Shown: positions 1 through 11,337, numbered from the stretch's first letter. The stretch is DNA of 64,000 bases from Marinomonas atlantica (GCF_001639725.1 NZ_LTAW01000003.1:124001-188000), one strand, 5' to 3'. The notes: a model not told the origin generated them from the letters alone. Numbers and translations are program-made.

Positions 1-213
1 GAAGAAGTTGGTTTCGGAATCGAGTTTGCTGCTACTGAAGCGCTTACTTTGACTCTTCAATACGCTAAAGACCTTGAAGGTGTTAATGAAGAAGATGGTA
101 CTTACTTCGTTGCTTCTTATGGTGCTGGCGATTTAACGTACTACTTTGAAAACTACAACGGTGTTTACGCTGGTGTAGAGAAGAACGTTTTAGGTGTAAC
201 AGCTTCTTTCTAA
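1..213 (+). CDS. C-terminal part of an outer-membrane porin (5' end outside window)
   Basis: An open frame runs from the first base to TAA at 211-213 and gives the last 70 residues of a protein. The residues alternate polar and hydrophobic as in beta strands (for example TYYFENYNGVYAGVEKN) and the chain ends in ...VTASF, with the C-terminal phenylalanine used by the BAM machinery to recognise outer-membrane barrels. This fits a general porin of marine gammaproteobacteria. Alanine, glutamate and glycine are rich and codon use looks biased, as in highly expressed porins. A strong terminator follows directly. The exact porin family cannot be read from the fragment. Confidence 0.7.
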   Translation, partial: EEVGFGIEFAATEALTLTLQYAKDLEGVNEEDGTYFVASYGAGDLTYYFENYNGVYAGVEKNVLGVTASF

Positions 214-239
214 GATTTCCCTATCTTAGCAAAAGCGAA

Positions 240-266
240 AGCCAGCCCTTCGGGCTGGCTTTTTTT
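240..266 (+). terminator. Intrinsic terminator after the porin
   Basis: A 9-bp GC-rich stem (AGCCAGCCC / GGGCTGGCT) with a TTC loop is followed by six T residues. It ends the porin transcript just before ftsK. Confidence 0.9.
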
Positions 267-316
267 ATGGTAAGCTTGCACCTTAAACATTGGCTGATGA
301 CATTGGAAGGTGGCTT

Positions 317-3142
317 TTGACACAAGTAGGGCGTGAGTCTGTAGGATCACTTGTCTGGGGAACATTCGCGAAGCAGGCGGCGTTTATTGCCGCAATGATA
401 TTTTTTCTATTTTTTGCATTTGCGACGTATACCTACAATCCAGAAGATGCCGGTTGGTTTTATTCTGGTAGTGGCGGTACCGTTCAAAATTCTATGGGTC
501 CGATAGGTGCAATGTTAGCTGATTTATTGTCAGCCTTCTTTGGCAGCCTTTTTTATTCGTTACCTCTTCTTTTCTTATTAGTTGCCTTTATATTATGGCG
601 CAACCCACACCAAATGATCCCGCTTAATAATGCCATTCTTTGTTGCGTTGGTAGTATTTTATATTTGAGCTTTGGCTCCGCACTTTGTTTCTTGCATACA
701 GTAGGAAATGCTTCGCTCCAGTTTGGAGCAGGCGGTATTCTAGGCCAATCCCTTGGACAGTTGCTCTATCACTGGATTGGCTACGATGGTGCTACTCTAG
801 TCAGTCTTGCTTTGGTTTTACTCGCGTTTACTCTTTTAGCTCAAGTCCATTGGTCGCAGGCGCTTGAATTTATTGGCGAGCGTACGGAAATGGCTTATCT
901 GTGGGTTATTGGACGTTTTCAACGTGATGAGGATGTAGAAGAAGATGATAAATCAACTAAACAGAAAGCGAAAAAGGCTGCTGAGAAAGCAGCTAGGAAA
1001 GCAGTCGAAGAAGACGAATTAGAAAAGCCTGCTATATTCCGCAAGAAGAAAGTGACGCAAGTGATCGACGAAGAGGTCGAATCAACTGAAACGGAAAAGA
1101 AAGTGTCTTTATGGGAAAAAATGAAAGGCAAGTTTGCTCGTTCGTCCAAGACAGAAGACTCAGTTCAACTAGAAACCAATAGAGAACAACGAGAGCCAAG
1201 TTTTGATGGGCTGGACTCAGCGTCCTTTAATGACAGCGATGAGACTTTTGATTTTACAGATACCTTGTATGTCGAAGAAGATCATCGCGATATCAGCTTT
1301 GATGAAGTATGGGATAAGAAAGAACCTAGTGCACTATCTAAAACAAAGTTGTCAGCTGCTAACATGCAGCATAAGCAGAAAACTTTCAGTACTGAAAAGT
1401 CTCTTGAAGAGCAAGTAGCGATGGAGCAATCTTCTACCCAGACTCGTTCGCAGCAAGAAACAGAGCTTCAGTTTGCAGCGGATCAAGGTGTGGATGAACA
1501 GACCATCATAACAGAGAGAGTGGTCAAGCTACCTAAAACACAATTATCAGCGCAACCTACTCCTGATGCAGCGGCACACAAACCTGCGGTGAAAACGTTG
1601 TCAGAGGCCAAGCAACTTGATGGCCTTGGTGGGCCATCGGCTGAAGTTGAGCGCTCTGAAGCACTTTATAGTTTGCCTGATCGAGCTGTTTTAACACCTC
1701 CGAAGCCTAAAAAAGGTGGTTATACGGAAGATGAACTATTAGATCTTTCCGCATTATTAGAGCAACGATTACAAGATTTTGGTGTGAAAGCAGAAGTTGT
1801 AGAGGTCAACCCAGGCCCGGTTATTACCCGTTTTGAAATTCAGCCAGCGCCTGGTGTAAAAGTTTCTCGAATCACAAACTTAGCTAAAGATTTAGCGCGC
1901 TCATTAAGTGTATTAAGTGTACGAGTGGTCGAAGTTATTGCGGGTAAATCAACCATTGGTATTGAAATACCAAATCAAAACCGTGACACCGTTTACTTTT
2001 CTGAAGTAATCAATACACCAATGTATGACAATGCAACATCGCCTTTAACCTTGTCGCTCGGGCATGATATTTCGGGTGAAGCGGTAGTGGTCGATTTGGC
2101 TAAAATGCCTCATGTATTAGTGGCAGGTACTACCGGCTCGGGTAAGTCGGTGGGGGTTAACGCCATGATTCTCAGTATGTTGTTGAAATCGACGCCTGAC
2201 GAAGTACGTATGATCATGGTTGATCCTAAAATGTTGGAACTGTCTATTTACGAAGGCATCCCTCACTTATTAACGCCTGTTATAACAGATATGAAAGATG
2301 CCGCTAATGGCTTGCGTTGGTCGGTGGATGAAATGGAACGTCGTTATAAATTAATGTCCAAATTAGGTGTGCGAAACATTGCAGGCTTTAATAAGAAAGT
2401 TCGTGAAGCGGCAGCAGCAGGTGAGCCTATTGAAGACCCATTATGGACACCTGAAATGGCGATGTTCTCGGAAGATGGTGTGGCACGCACAGTACCTTAT
2501 CTAGAGCCATTACCGTACATCGTTATTGTCGTCGACGAATTTGCCGACATGATGATGATTGTAGGTAAAAAGGTTGAGGAGCTGATAGCACGTATTGCTC
2601 AAAAAGCTCGTGCGGCAGGTATTCATCTGATACTAGCGACTCAACGTCCCTCGGTTGATGTTATTACTGGGTTGATTAAAGCTAATATACCAACTCGTAT
2701 GGCGTTCCAAGTATCTTCGAAAATAGATTCTCGAACTATCCTTGACCAAGGTGGCGCCGATCAGCTGCTTGGACAGGGTGATATGTTGTATCTACCGGCA
2801 GGCCTGCCAACCCCAATACGTGTGCATGGTGCATTTGTGTCGGACGAAGAAGTGCATGCAGTGGTAGAGGAATGGAAAGCACGTGGTGAGCCAGATTACA
2901 TTAATGATGTGACCGTGAGTGCGGAAGAGTTGACCGCAGGCGGTGGTGAAGACAAAGATGCCTTATACGACGAAGCTGTGAAAATTGTGATAGAAACGCG
3001 TAAAGCTTCTATATCTTCTATTCAACGACGCTTAAAAATTGGCTATAACCGAGCTGCAAACTTGGTTGAAGCAATGGAATCTGCAGGATTAGTCGGACCA
3101 ATGGGAACCAACGGTCAACGAGAGATTCTGATTCCTGAATAG
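317..3142 (+). CDS. ftsK: DNA translocase FtsK
   Basis: FtsK couples chromosome segregation and dimer resolution to division at the septum. The N-terminal ~200 residues hold about four membrane segments, followed by a long acidic/basic low-complexity linker (to ~residue 470) and the motor domain. Walker A is GTTGSGKS near residue 605, Walker B is [11 protein letters not shown] near 735, and the last ~60 residues form the winged-helix gamma domain that reads KOPS sites ([19 protein letters not shown]). The TTG at 317 was chosen because GGAAGG lies six bases upstream. An upstream in-frame TTG at 290 has no visible ribosome-binding site, so the first nine codons from there are doubtful. lolA and rarA follow closely, as in many gammaproteobacteria. 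Confidence 0.95.
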   Translation: MTQVGRESVGSLVWGTFAKQAAFIAAMIFFLFFAFATYTYNPEDAGWFYSGSGGTVQNSMGPIGAMLADLLSAFFGSLFYSLPLLFLLVAFILWRNPHQMIPLNNAILCCVGSILYLSFGSALCFLHTVGNASLQFGAGGILGQSLGQLLYHWIGYDGATLVSLALVLLAFTLLAQVHWSQALEFIGERTEMAYLWVIGRFQRDEDVEEDDKSTKQKAKKAAEKAARKAVEEDELEKPAIFRKKKVTQVIDEEVESTETEKKVSLWEKMKGKFARSSKTEDSVQLETNREQREPSFDGLDSASFNDSDETFDFTDTLYVEEDHRDISFDEVWDKKEPSALSKTKLSAANMQHKQKTFSTEKSLEEQVAMEQSSTQTRSQQETELQFAADQGVDEQTIITERVVKLPKTQLSAQPTPDAAAHKPAVKTLSEAKQLDGLGGPSAEVERSEALYSLPDRAVLTPPKPKKGGYTEDELLDLSALLEQRLQDFGVKAEVVEVNPGPVITRFEIQPAPGVKVSRITNLAKDLARSLSVLSVRVVEVIAGKSTIGIEIPNQNRDTVYFSEVINTPMYDNATSPLTLSLGHDISGEAVVVDLAKMPHVLVAGTTGSGKSVGVNAMILSMLLKSTPDEVRMIMVDPKMLELSIYEGIPHLLTPVITDMKDAANGLRWSVDEMERRYKLMSKLGVRNIAGFNKKVREAAAAGEPIEDPLWTPEMAMFSEDGVARTVPYLEPLPYIVIVVDEFADMMMIVGKKVEELIARIAQKARAAGIHLILATQRPSVDVITGLIKANIPTRMAFQVSSKIDSRTILDQGGADQLLGQGDMLYLPAGLPTPIRVHGAFVSDEEVHAVVEEWKARGEPDYINDVTVSAEELTAGGGEDKDALYDEAVKIVIETRKASISSIQRRLKIGYNRAANLVEAMESAGLVGPMGTNGQREILIPE

Positions 3143-3166
3143 GAATCCGTTACGCGAGGAAAATGT

Positions 3167-3772
3167 ATGAGTCGTTTTATTTGTGCGCTAGGCATGTTTT
3201 TAGCAGTGAATGCTTGGGCTGATACATCAGTCGATTCACTGACACAATTGCTTGATGATAATCGCAACGTCGAAGGTGAGTTTCGCCAAGTTACGTATAA
3301 TGAGCAGGGGGAGCAAGTTCAGCACAGCGAAGGTGTTTTTTTGCTTGCAGCGCCTAATCGTTTTGTCTGGGATACGATTACACCTTTTCCGCAGCGAATT
3401 ATTTCAGACGGCGAGTGGGTTACGATTTGGGATGTTGATTTAGAGCAAGCCACACGTAAACCTTTTGCGGGAACAGTCGGTAATTCACCTGCAGCTTTGC
3501 TGGGAGATTCTGCTGCTAATGTATTGAGTCATTATGCTGTCGAAAGCGTCGGTAAGGACAGCTATAAGCTAGCGCCTAACGATCAAGAAGACTTGTTTGA
3601 TTCATTAACACTGTCGTTTGATGATAAGTCGATCAGTGCAATGAGCATCAAAGATGTATTAGGTCAAACAACCGTGATTGAGTTCTCGAATATAGAGGCT
3701 CATGAAGGGGTTTCAGAACAGAATTTCAATGTGGACCTACCTGAGTCCGTCGATGTAATTATTGAGCAGTAA
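3167..3772 (+). CDS. lolA: Outer-membrane lipoprotein carrier LolA
   Basis: Periplasmic chaperone that takes lipoproteins from LolCDE and hands them to LolB. The 201-residue product starts with a signal peptide (cleavage likely after NAWA, ~residue 18). It contains the typical LolA pattern with GEFRQ near the N terminus and the F-W-D-T core of the beta half-barrel (RFVWDTITPFPQRIISDG). ATG follows GAGGAAA. It lies 24 bp after ftsK and 3 bp before rarA, the common ftsK-lolA-rarA operon. Confidence 0.93.
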   Translation: MSRFICALGMFLAVNAWADTSVDSLTQLLDDNRNVEGEFRQVTYNEQGEQVQHSEGVFLLAAPNRFVWDTITPFPQRIISDGEWVTIWDVDLEQATRKPFAGTVGNSPAALLGDSAANVLSHYAVESVGKDSYKLAPNDQEDLFDSLTLSFDDKSISAMSIKDVLGQTTVIEFSNIEAHEGVSEQNFNVDLPESVDVIIEQ

Positions 3773-3775
3773 CTA

Positions 3776-5125
3776 ATGGACGATTTGTTTGCCACCGATG
3801 ATGTTAACCTAATGCAACCGCTGGCTGCCCGCATGCGTCCTAAAACATTAGACGAATATGTCGGGCAAGAGCATTTAGTTGGCGAAGGAAAGCCGCTGCG
3901 TAAAATGGTGGAACGTCGCCAAGGGCATTCGTTTATTTTATGGGGGCCGCCAGGCGTAGGAAAAACGACATTTGCTCAGTTGTTTGCCCATTCATTGGAC
4001 GCTAAGTTTATTGAGCTGTCAGCCGTTATGTCAGGCGTAAAGGATATTCGTGCGGCGGTTGACGATGCTAAGCAATGGCGTTTAATGACTCAAAAGTCGA
4101 CGCTACTGTTTGTCGATGAGGTGCACCGTTTTAATAAGTCGCAACAAGACGCTTTTCTACCGTATATAGAAGATGGCACGTTTCTGTTTGTTGGTGCGAC
4201 CACTGAAAACCCAGCTTTTGAACTTAACTCCGCTTTATTGTCTCGTGCTCGAGTCTACCGTTTACAAACCCCTTCAGTTGATGACCTTTTATCGGCGATG
4301 AAGCATGCCTTAAATGATGCTCATCGAGGTTTAGGCGATCGTAAGATCCAAATTAAAGATGAACAATTAGCGATCTTAGCGCAGGCTGCAGATGGTGATG
4401 TTCGTCGTAGCTTGAACTTTTTGGAAATCCTGGCGGATTTCGTTGAGGACGGAGAAGCGGTCACTAATGCCCAGTTAGAAGATATACTAGGGGGCAGCAT
4501 TCGTCGCTATGACAAAGGCGGTGATGTGTTTTATGATCAGATATCCGCGTTTCATAAGTCGGTACGAGGCTCTTCTCCTGATGGCGCATTATATTGGATG
4601 GCGCGTATGCTCGATGGGGGGTGTGATCCTCTTTATATTGCCCGACGATTACTGGCGATTGCCTCAGAAGATATCGGTAATGCTGATCCAAGAGCCTTGC
4701 AGATTGGGTTAAATGCGTGGGATATATTTGAGCGAGTCGGCCCATACGAAGGTAATCGTGCGATTGCTCAAGCCGCAGTTTATATGGCGTGCGCACCTAA
4801 GAGTAATGCATTATACAAAGCGTTTAACCAAATGATGAGCGATGTAAAAAAACAGCCAAGTTTGGATGTGCCCAATCATTTGCGTAATGCACCGACTAGC
4901 CTTGCCAAAGACATGGGGCATGGTGAAGATTATCGCTATGCTCACAATGAGCCAAATGCGTATGCTGCAGGCGAATCCTATTTGCCGGCTGAATTGGCTA
5001 CTGAACGTTATTACATTCCAACTGATAGAGGGTTGGAAAAGAAAATTGCTGAGAAACTGGCCTGGCTTGAAGAGCAAGATCAGTGTAGCCCACAAAAACG
5101 CTATCATGAAGGAGAAAACTGGTAG
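3776..5125 (+). CDS. rarA: Replication-associated recombination ATPase RarA (MgsA)
   Basis: AAA+ ATPase related to clamp loaders and RuvB that acts at stalled replication forks. Walker A ([13 protein letters not shown]) is near residue 55, Walker B with an EVHRFNK extension ([18 protein letters not shown]) near 115, and sensor 1 ([12 protein letters not shown]) near 140. The C-terminal half is the MgsA tetramerisation region, including [22 protein letters not shown]. Length (449) is normal. The stop overlaps the crcB start codon by one base. Confidence 0.95.
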   Translation: MDDLFATDDVNLMQPLAARMRPKTLDEYVGQEHLVGEGKPLRKMVERRQGHSFILWGPPGVGKTTFAQLFAHSLDAKFIELSAVMSGVKDIRAAVDDAKQWRLMTQKSTLLFVDEVHRFNKSQQDAFLPYIEDGTFLFVGATTENPAFELNSALLSRARVYRLQTPSVDDLLSAMKHALNDAHRGLGDRKIQIKDEQLAILAQAADGDVRRSLNFLEILADFVEDGEAVTNAQLEDILGGSIRRYDKGGDVFYDQISAFHKSVRGSSPDGALYWMARMLDGGCDPLYIARRLLAIASEDIGNADPRALQIGLNAWDIFERVGPYEGNRAIAQAAVYMACAPKSNALYKAFNQMMSDVKKQPSLDVPNHLRNAPTSLAKDMGHGEDYRYAHNEPNAYAAGESYLPAELATERYYIPTDRGLEKKIAEKLAWLEEQDQCSPQKRYHEGENW

Positions 5126-5496
5126 TGCTTTATTTGATGGTTGCTTTAGGCGGTGCGTTAGGCGCTGTGTCGCGTTATGCCGTCGCTAAATGGTTCAATG
5201 CTTTCTGGCAGGCGCCATTTCCGATGGCAACACTGTCTATTAATGTACTAGGAAGCTTTTTCATGGGAGTCGCATTTGTGATTATTAGTGAGCGTATTCC
5301 TAGCTTAGAGTCATTACGCCCCTTTCTTATGGTCGGTTTTTTAGGCGCCTTTACAACCTTCTCAACTTTTTCGCTAGAAATTGTGTCTCTGGTGAACCAG
5401 CAGGCTTGGCTAAGTGCCTTAAGCTATTTATCATTAAGCTGTTTGTTAGGTATATTAGCATTAGCCGCAGGCATAGGCCTTGCGCGCTTTTTTTAA
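5125..5496 (+). CDS. crcB: Fluoride channel CrcB/FluC
   Basis: Small four-span membrane protein that exports fluoride as a dual-topology dimer. Family signatures are present: GGALGAVSRY near the N terminus, NVLGSFFMG in helix 2 and GFLGAFTTFSTFSLE in helix 3, where the polar Phe-box and Thr/Ser track line the pore. GTG start at 5125 overlaps the rarA stop by one base and has GAAGGAG upstream, so it is translationally coupled. No fluoride riboswitch is seen directly upstream, as expected for an internal operon gene. Confidence 0.94.
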   Translation: MLYLMVALGGALGAVSRYAVAKWFNAFWQAPFPMATLSINVLGSFFMGVAFVIISERIPSLESLRPFLMVGFLGAFTTFSTFSLEIVSLVNQQAWLSALSYLSLSCLLGILALAAGIGLARFF

Positions 5497-5536
5497 GGCC
5501 AATTTCCAACAGTTATTTCAATATTCAACTACATAA

Positions 5537-6847
<1,311 letters not shown>

Positions 6848-6868
6848 TCGGGTTTGCAATAATTTTTT

Positions 6869-6892
6869 AAAAGCCCCCAATGTGGGGCTTTT
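6869..6892 (+). terminator. Intrinsic terminator after serS
   Basis: Stem AAAAGCCCC / GGGGCTTTT separated by a six-base loop, then TCTG. It lies 21 bp after the serS stop and before cobA. Confidence 0.8.
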
Positions 6893-6912
6893 CTGTTTGA
6901 GAAATAAACATT

Positions 6913-7653
6913 ATGACAGGTAAAGTATATTTAGTCGGAGCAGGTCCAGGTGACCCTGACTTGTTAACGATGAAAGCGCATCGTTTACTTTTGGCTGCAG
7001 ACGTTGTGCTTTACGATCGTTTGGTCGGTGATCAAATCATCGCAATGATCCCTGATGCTGCTGAAAAGCTTTATGTTGGCAAAGCCAAGTCATTGCACAG
7101 TTTGCCGCAGGATCAAATTAATCAGTTACTGGCGAGTAAAGCACAAGAAGGTAAGGTTGTTGTTCGTTTAAAAGGCGGCGATCCATTTATCTTTGGGCGT
7201 GGTGGAGAAGAGCTGGAAGAGTTAGTTTGTGAAGGTGTTTCGTTTGAAGTGGTCCCAGGGGTAACGGCAGCAGCTGGTTGTGCAGCGTATGCTGGTATTC
7301 CGCTTACGCATCGAGACTATGCTCAATCGGTTCGTTTTCTAACCGGTCACCTTAAAGATGGTACCACAGATTTGCCTTGGGATGAGTTGGTACATCCATC
7401 GCAAACTTTGGTGATTTACATGGGTTTGACTGGCCTAGAATCCATTAGTCAGTCATTGATTCGATTTGGCATGCGTCCTTCTATGCCTGTGGCCATTGTC
7501 GAAAAAGGCACCTCAATAGAGCAGCGAGTGTTCACTTCAACGATGAAAGATGTGCACCAAATGGCCTTAGAGAATGAAGTGAAGTCACCCGCCTTGCTGA
7601 TCATTGGCGAAGTTGTCGCATTACAAGACAAGCTGTCATGGTTTGGAAAGTAA
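6913..7653 (+). CDS. cobA: Uroporphyrinogen-III C-methyltransferase (SUMT)
   Basis: Uses two SAM molecules to make precorrin-2, the branch point to siroheme and cobalamin. The protein (246 residues) has the whole tetrapyrrole methylase signature: [15 protein letters not shown] at the N terminus, [18 protein letters not shown] near residue 80, and [20 protein letters not shown] near 115. It is a stand-alone SUMT with no fused CysG dehydrogenase/ferrochelatase half. The genes that attach the lower ligand lie 35 kb away, so a siroheme role is at least as likely as a cobalamin role. Confidence 0.92.
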   Translation: MTGKVYLVGAGPGDPDLLTMKAHRLLLAADVVLYDRLVGDQIIAMIPDAAEKLYVGKAKSLHSLPQDQINQLLASKAQEGKVVVRLKGGDPFIFGRGGEELEELVCEGVSFEVVPGVTAAAGCAAYAGIPLTHRDYAQSVRFLTGHLKDGTTDLPWDELVHPSQTLVIYMGLTGLESISQSLIRFGMRPSMPVAIVEKGTSIEQRVFTSTMKDVHQMALENEVKSPALLIIGEVVALQDKLSWFGK

Positions 7654-7670
7654 CCAATCTTTAAGACAAG

Positions 7671-7693
7671 AAAGGCAGCATTTGCTGCCTTTT
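7671..7693. terminator. Bidirectional terminator between cobA and tusE
   Basis: A perfect 10-bp stem (AAAGGCAGCA / TGCTGCCTTT) with a two-base loop and T-rich flanks on both strands serves the convergent cobA and tus transcripts. Confidence 0.85.
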
Positions 7694-8014
7694 CTAAAGG
7701 CAATTAGCTGGTTTAGGCAATCCCGCAATTTTGGCAGCAAGCTTTGGTGGACTGCCTGGGAAAAGCTTCATTAGATAGATACTTTTCCCTTTTTCTGCTC
7801 CCAGTTCTTTTGCAACGGCTTTCACAAAAGGGCGCATAGCGGGCGATACTTCAAACTGTTGATAGAAGTTGCGCAACACTGTTAAAACCGCCCAGTGCTC
7901 CGCTGTCAGTACAAGACCTTCTTGTGTGGCGATTTCTTCTGCTAGGGCTTCGCTCCAATCACAGAGGTTAAGCAAGTAGCCTTCTTCATCGAAATGTTTA
8001 GCTGATAATGTCAT
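7694..8014 (-). CDS. tusE: Sulfur relay protein TusE (DsrC family)
   Basis: Last carrier of the Tus relay: accepts persulfide sulfur from TusBCD and passes it to MnmA for 2-thiouridine at tRNA position 34. The 106-residue protein has the DsrC-like core (HWAVLTVLRNFYQQFEVSPAMRP) and the flexible C-terminal arm ending ...PANCL with the essential penultimate cysteine. The upstream second Cys of sulfite-reductase DsrC proteins is absent, so TusE is favoured over a dissimilatory DsrC. Confidence 0.93.
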   Translation of the reverse strand: MTLSAKHFDEEGYLLNLCDWSEALAEEIATQEGLVLTAEHWAVLTVLRNFYQQFEVSPAMRPFVKAVAKELGAEKGKSIYLMKLFPGSPPKLAAKIAGLPKPANCL

Positions 8015-8017
8015 AAA

Positions 8018-8302
8018 TCACCATGATACAATTTTGTCATATTGCGTAGTCAAATCGACCCAATGTGGATCGGAAATGGCCTCACCAAAAGATACAGATA
8101 GACCATTAGCGGTTAAATCGTGCTCCCTAAAGTAGAGATTAACGCCTTTTTCGATCAGTTGAGTGAGCATTGATTGTTGGGTTAGGGCTCGGAGTACACC
8201 GACCTCCATTAATAATACCGCATCACCAGACACCAAACTTAATTGCCAATCTTGTTCGACGCTTTGTGGGTACATACTTTTATTTATCTGATACAGCTTC
8301 AT
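8018..8302 (-). CDS. tusB: Sulfur relay subunit TusB
   Basis: Small DsrH-family subunit of the TusBCD hexamer. The 94-residue product has the typical pattern of a beta-alpha DsrE/F fold (GDAVLLMEVGVLRAL, then LYFREHDLTANGL) and ends in IVSW, similar to the common DsrH ending. It sits in the tusDCBE order with 3 bp to tusE and 9 bp to tusC. Family assignment rests on context plus short matches, as this family is poorly conserved. Confidence 0.82.
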   Translation of the reverse strand: MKLYQINKSMYPQSVEQDWQLSLVSGDAVLLMEVGVLRALTQQSMLTQLIEKGVNLYFREHDLTANGLSVSFGEAISDPHWVDLTTQYDKIVSW

Positions 8303-8311
8303 GGTTACCCC

Positions 8312-8656
8312 TTAAAAGTGGTAGATGTCTGAATATTTATCGAGCATGTTGAGCCAGCTTTCTTGCGCTAGAGGGGATACACCAGGCCATGTTTCAATAG
8401 CGAGCTTAGCAATCTCATCCTGCTTTACATAAATATTCTCGATATCGTAAAACTCTAGCCCATCAAGCAGTTTGAATAGATGTTTTCCTTGTCGGACTGT
8501 TGGCGTTTGGGAGGCAATTAATAGTGCTAAGGCGTCACCCGTTATGGCAATGCTGATTGATTGCTCGAATGTCCCAAAGACTAGTGCGAGGTCCAGAGCT
8601 TCTTTAATCGTATTGCTGCTATAAGGTGAGCTTGAAAGATAGATGAGAGTAGACAT
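8312..8656 (-). CDS. tusC: Sulfur relay subunit TusC
   Basis: DsrF-like subunit of TusBCD, 114 residues. The N terminus (TLIYLSSSPYSSNTIKEALDLALVFGTF) is the family's Rossmann-like first strand and helix, and YDIENIYVKQDEI matches the conserved later segment. It is flanked by tusD (1 bp) and tusB (9 bp), so the three are translated together. Acts in the cytoplasm with TusD and TusB. Confidence 0.87.
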   Translation of the reverse strand: MSTLIYLSSSPYSSNTIKEALDLALVFGTFEQSISIAITGDALALLIASQTPTVRQGKHLFKLLDGLEFYDIENIYVKQDEIAKLAIETWPGVSPLAQESWLNMLDKYSDIYHF

Positions 8657-8657
8657 A

Positions 8658-9050
8658 TTACTTGAACCTCACGGTGCGATCAGACTCAAGCGTTAAACTT
8701 AATAAACTACCGAGCCCCTCTAACTGGAAACCACTGGCAAGGTTGTGGTGATGGACTTCATGACGTTTAGCTTCTGCTTCATTAAGCTCACCACGACGAA
8801 GTGCTGCTGCGATACACACGTATAAAGGAATGCTGTGTTTCTGGGCGAACTGCATCCATTCATCTCGAATATTGCATTCGTCGCGTGGCGGCATGGCCAG
8901 CGCATTCGCTACGCTAACGGCTTCTTCGTAAAAAAAGACACCTGACAGCGTATGTGTGCTGTTTTGGACGACTGCTTCAGCAAAGTCTAGTGCCGTATGG
9001 CAGGCTTTACTGCTTGTTGGACTGCCTGTTATGAAAAGAGAGTAATTCAT
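8658..9050 (-). CDS. tusD: Sulfurtransferase TusD
   Basis: DsrE-like subunit that receives persulfide from TusA. The 130-residue protein has the N-terminal strand YSLFITGSPTSSKACHTAL and the segment IPLYVCIAAALRRG, whose cysteine (~residue 78) is the conserved active cysteine. It is the first gene of the tusDCBE operon, upstream of which lies the yccA terminator. TusA is not in this window. Confidence 0.92.
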   Translation of the reverse strand: MNYSLFITGSPTSSKACHTALDFAEAVVQNSTHTLSGVFFYEEAVSVANALAMPPRDECNIRDEWMQFAQKHSIPLYVCIAAALRRGELNEAEAKRHEVHHHNLASGFQLEGLGSLLSLTLESDRTVRFK

Positions 9051-9086
9051 AGGATTGCTTCATAAAATAAAGCAAATTTTACACAT

Positions 9087-9115
9087 AAAAAAGGCCGCAG
9101 TCTGCGGCCTTTTAA
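9087..9115 (-). terminator. Terminator after yccA
   Basis: Stem AAAAAGGCCGCAG / CTGCGGCCTTTT lies between the 3' end of yccA and the start of tusD. It is T-rich on the minus strand. Confidence 0.8.
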
Positions 9116-9130
9116 TATCCTGTGGCGCGA

Positions 9131-9787
9131 TTAGTCGTCGCTTGCCATACCGAATAGAGACAATAGGCTTAGGAACATGTTGTACAAAGAAACATATAGG
9201 TTCACTGTTGCCATAATGTAGTTAGTTTCTCCACCACGTACGATCTCACTGGTTTGCAGTAAGATAATGGCTGCAGAGAAAAGTGTGAAGCCAACAGAAA
9301 TAAAGATCTGAAGTGCTGGAAGTTGGATAAAGAAGCCAGCAACCATGGCAAACAATAATGCAAAGAAGCCTATGGTGATGAAGCCATTAAGGAAACTGAA
9401 ATCTTTTTTAGATATAAGCGCGTAGGCAGAAAGACCCATAAAAGAGAGTCCTGTCATTGCTAAGGCACTCATGATCAGTGTCCCACCGTTGGCCATGTTC
9501 AGGTACATGTTAAGAATAGGGCCCAGAGTTAGTCCCATAAAGCCAGTCAATGCGAAAACGCATAAAATGCCAGCAGCACTATTTTTACATTTATGCGTCA
9601 AAAATAGTAAACCGTAGAAGCCGACCAATGTAATAATTAAGCCCATAGGCGGTAAATTCATAACCACGCTCACACCAGCGGTAAACGCACTGAAAAGCAA
9701 GGTTAGTGATAGTAATCCATACGTGTTACGCAGCGTCTTGTTAGCCGACTGGGACGTATGAGTCGAAAGGGCATCAGTGTAACGCAT
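9131..9787 (-). CDS. yccA: BAX inhibitor-1 family membrane protein YccA
   Basis: A 218-residue protein with seven predicted membrane segments. In E. coli, YccA is a substrate and modulator of the FtsH protease and lies beside tusE; here too the gene neighbours the tus operon, on the same strand and upstream. The family's C-terminal part is present (VGFTLFSAAIILLQTSEIV, then VNLYVSLYNMFLSLLSLFG), including the pair of acidic residues at the extreme C terminus (ASDD). Confidence 0.92.
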   Translation of the reverse strand: MRYTDALSTHTSQSANKTLRNTYGLLSLTLLFSAFTAGVSVVMNLPPMGLIITLVGFYGLLFLTHKCKNSAAGILCVFALTGFMGLTLGPILNMYLNMANGGTLIMSALAMTGLSFMGLSAYALISKKDFSFLNGFITIGFFALLFAMVAGFFIQLPALQIFISVGFTLFSAAIILLQTSEIVRGGETNYIMATVNLYVSLYNMFLSLLSLFGMASDD

Positions 9788-9889
9788 GATATGTGCTCTC
9801 CTAGTTAGATTAACCTTTTATATAGGACAGACTATGAGGGCAGAAGTTCCAAAGTTCAATATTTATTGTGCGTATCTAATAAGAAACGA

Positions 9890-9916
9890 AAACGCCCGCT
9901 TGGTAAGCAGGCGTTT
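9890..9916 (-). terminator. Hairpin terminator after hpf
   Basis: A 12-bp stem with one mismatch (AAACGCCCGCTT / AAGCAGGCGTTT) lies 22 bp past the hpf stop. On the minus strand it is followed by TCGTTTC. Confidence 0.65.
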
Positions 9917-9938
9917 AGCGCTGGGAAATCATTAAATT

Positions 9939-10256
9939 TTATGAAGCTACGGCGGCTTTGTGGGTGCCAGAAGCTTGTTTTGTTTTGTGCTTATCCACTT
10001 GGCGAGCCAATTTATCAATCATGTTGTCAATGGCATGGAATAAGCGATCTTCAGAAGACGCGACAGCAAACAGTTCTTTGCCGGGTAGATGTATTCGTGC
10101 TTCTGCTTTTTGTTCTTTACTGTCTTGTACAAGTGTTACGTTGACGGAGGTTATTTGATCACTTAACTTGGCAATCTTGTTCATTTTCTCATTAATGTGA
10201 TCTTTGATAGCTGGAGTGACGTCGACGTGGTGACCAGTAATATTTATTGTGTACAT
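9939..10256 (-). CDS. hpf: Ribosome hibernation promoting factor (short HPF/YhbH type)
   Basis: A 105-residue protein of the HPF/RaiA family that binds the 30S decoding site in stationary phase and promotes 100S dimers. The start (YTINITGHHVDVTPAIKDHI) and central segment (ARIHLPGKELFAVASSEDRLFHAIDNMIDKL) match the family; the basic end (QVDKHKTK) contacts rRNA. It lacks the long C-terminal dimerisation domain. Here it is monocistronic rather than in an rpoN cluster. Confidence 0.92.
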   Translation of the reverse strand: MYTINITGHHVDVTPAIKDHINEKMNKIAKLSDQITSVNVTLVQDSKEQKAEARIHLPGKELFAVASSEDRLFHAIDNMIDKLARQVDKHKTKQASGTHKAAVAS

Positions 10257-10491
10257 ACAACTTTCTCCTCAGTAAAGTTGGCCGATTCTTGGAGAATGGA
10301 AGGTGTCCAACTCCACGGCACAGTTTCAGCATAGGAGTCCAAAAATTCCCTGTCAACACTCTTTAACTGTAAAGAAATGTTCTTGTCATAAATCTCTGAA
10401 ACAGATTTTTTTTGTACTTGCTTCCTATGAGAAAAGCGAGTTATCGTGCTAAAAGCTTTGCCGTTTGGTAAACTGAACAATCCCGAACGAA

Positions 10492-11337
10492 ATGGTCGTG
10501 TTTATGGCTGCCCCTGATTTTTTGTTACCCGTCTCGTTTAACCTAGCTTGCGAGCTTGGTCTAGAGGAAAGTGTATTGCTGACTTATTTACAGCAGCGAT
10601 CACATCATCTTAGTACTCGTCAGATGAAAATTTCTCATAGAGAATTAGTTGAAATGCTGCCTTTTTGGACCGCACCATATGTGGCCCGCTTGCTGAGCAG
10701 TCTTCAAATGGCGCATGTGTTACAGTTCCGTCGTTCAGACTCCGGCGTAGAAATATTATTAGAGTCTGGTGAGCAGAAAATTCATACTGATGCTCAAGCG
10801 ACAAAGCAACAGACTGCTGCGCCAGCTGCTCAGAAGTCTGCTGAAACAAAAGAAGATGCGATGAGCAAATTATCGCGCCTACAAACAGAAGCCTATAATC
10901 AAGGTGCGAAACCAAAACCGCAGTTTACTCAGCGCCCGAAGCCACAAAATACTGAATCGTCAATGCCAACGCCCGCCTCGGGGAAAGATCGACGAGGGTT
11001 AACTGACTTTGATTTGTATCTTGAAGCCAAAGAGCGAACGCGTCAGCCCGATCAATGGCTACCTGAAGATGCTACTTTTGAACAAATTCAGCAGGCGGGT
11101 ATAGAGCGGGAATTTGCGGAGTCTCTTTTAGCGGAGTTTTTGCTAAGAATAAAAGAGCAGCGTAAAAATGTTCGTACATGGAACAGCGAATTCTTTAAAT
11201 ACGTAAAACGTCAATGGCAATACAAACAATCGGATCGTCAGTCCTATGAAGGAACCGCAACCTATACAGCAAATTCTAAGTCCAATCGAGAGCAAGTTAG
11301 CAGCGCCCTCACAAACATTCACGACACAGACTGGTAG
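10492..11337 (+). CDS. DnaT-like primosomal protein
   Basis: A 281-residue protein in three parts: an N-terminal winged-helix-like region (~1-90; LLTYLQQRSHHLSTRQMKIS, MLPFWTAPYVARLLSSL), a Gln/Ala/Pro-rich linker (~95-165), and a C-terminal region (~170-255) resembling the DnaT single-strand DNA-binding domain (WLPEDATFEQIQQAGI, FLLRIKEQRKNVRTWNSEFF, VKRQWQ). It probably helps load the replicative helicase at restart or initiation. The next gene, a lambda-P-like loader, overlaps its 3' end by 92 bp. ATG at 10504 is an alternative start. Assignment as DnaT-like is from motif memory and not a search. Confidence 0.75.
   Translation: MVVFMAAPDFLLPVSFNLACELGLEESVLLTYLQQRSHHLSTRQMKISHRELVEMLPFWTAPYVARLLSSLQMAHVLQFRRSDSGVEILLESGEQKIHTDAQATKQQTAAPAAQKSAETKEDAMSKLSRLQTEAYNQGAKPKPQFTQRPKPQNTESSMPTPASGKDRRGLTDFDLYLEAKERTRQPDQWLPEDATFEQIQQAGIEREFAESLLAEFLLRIKEQRKNVRTWNSEFFKYVKRQWQYKQSDRQSYEGTATYTANSKSNREQVSSALTNIHDTDW

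Noticed and set aside
10244-10480. 78-codon minus-strand frame between hpf and the DnaT-like gene
   Set aside because: It overlaps the hpf start, has no ribosome-binding site and no coherent protein pattern. The region is more likely two divergent promoters.
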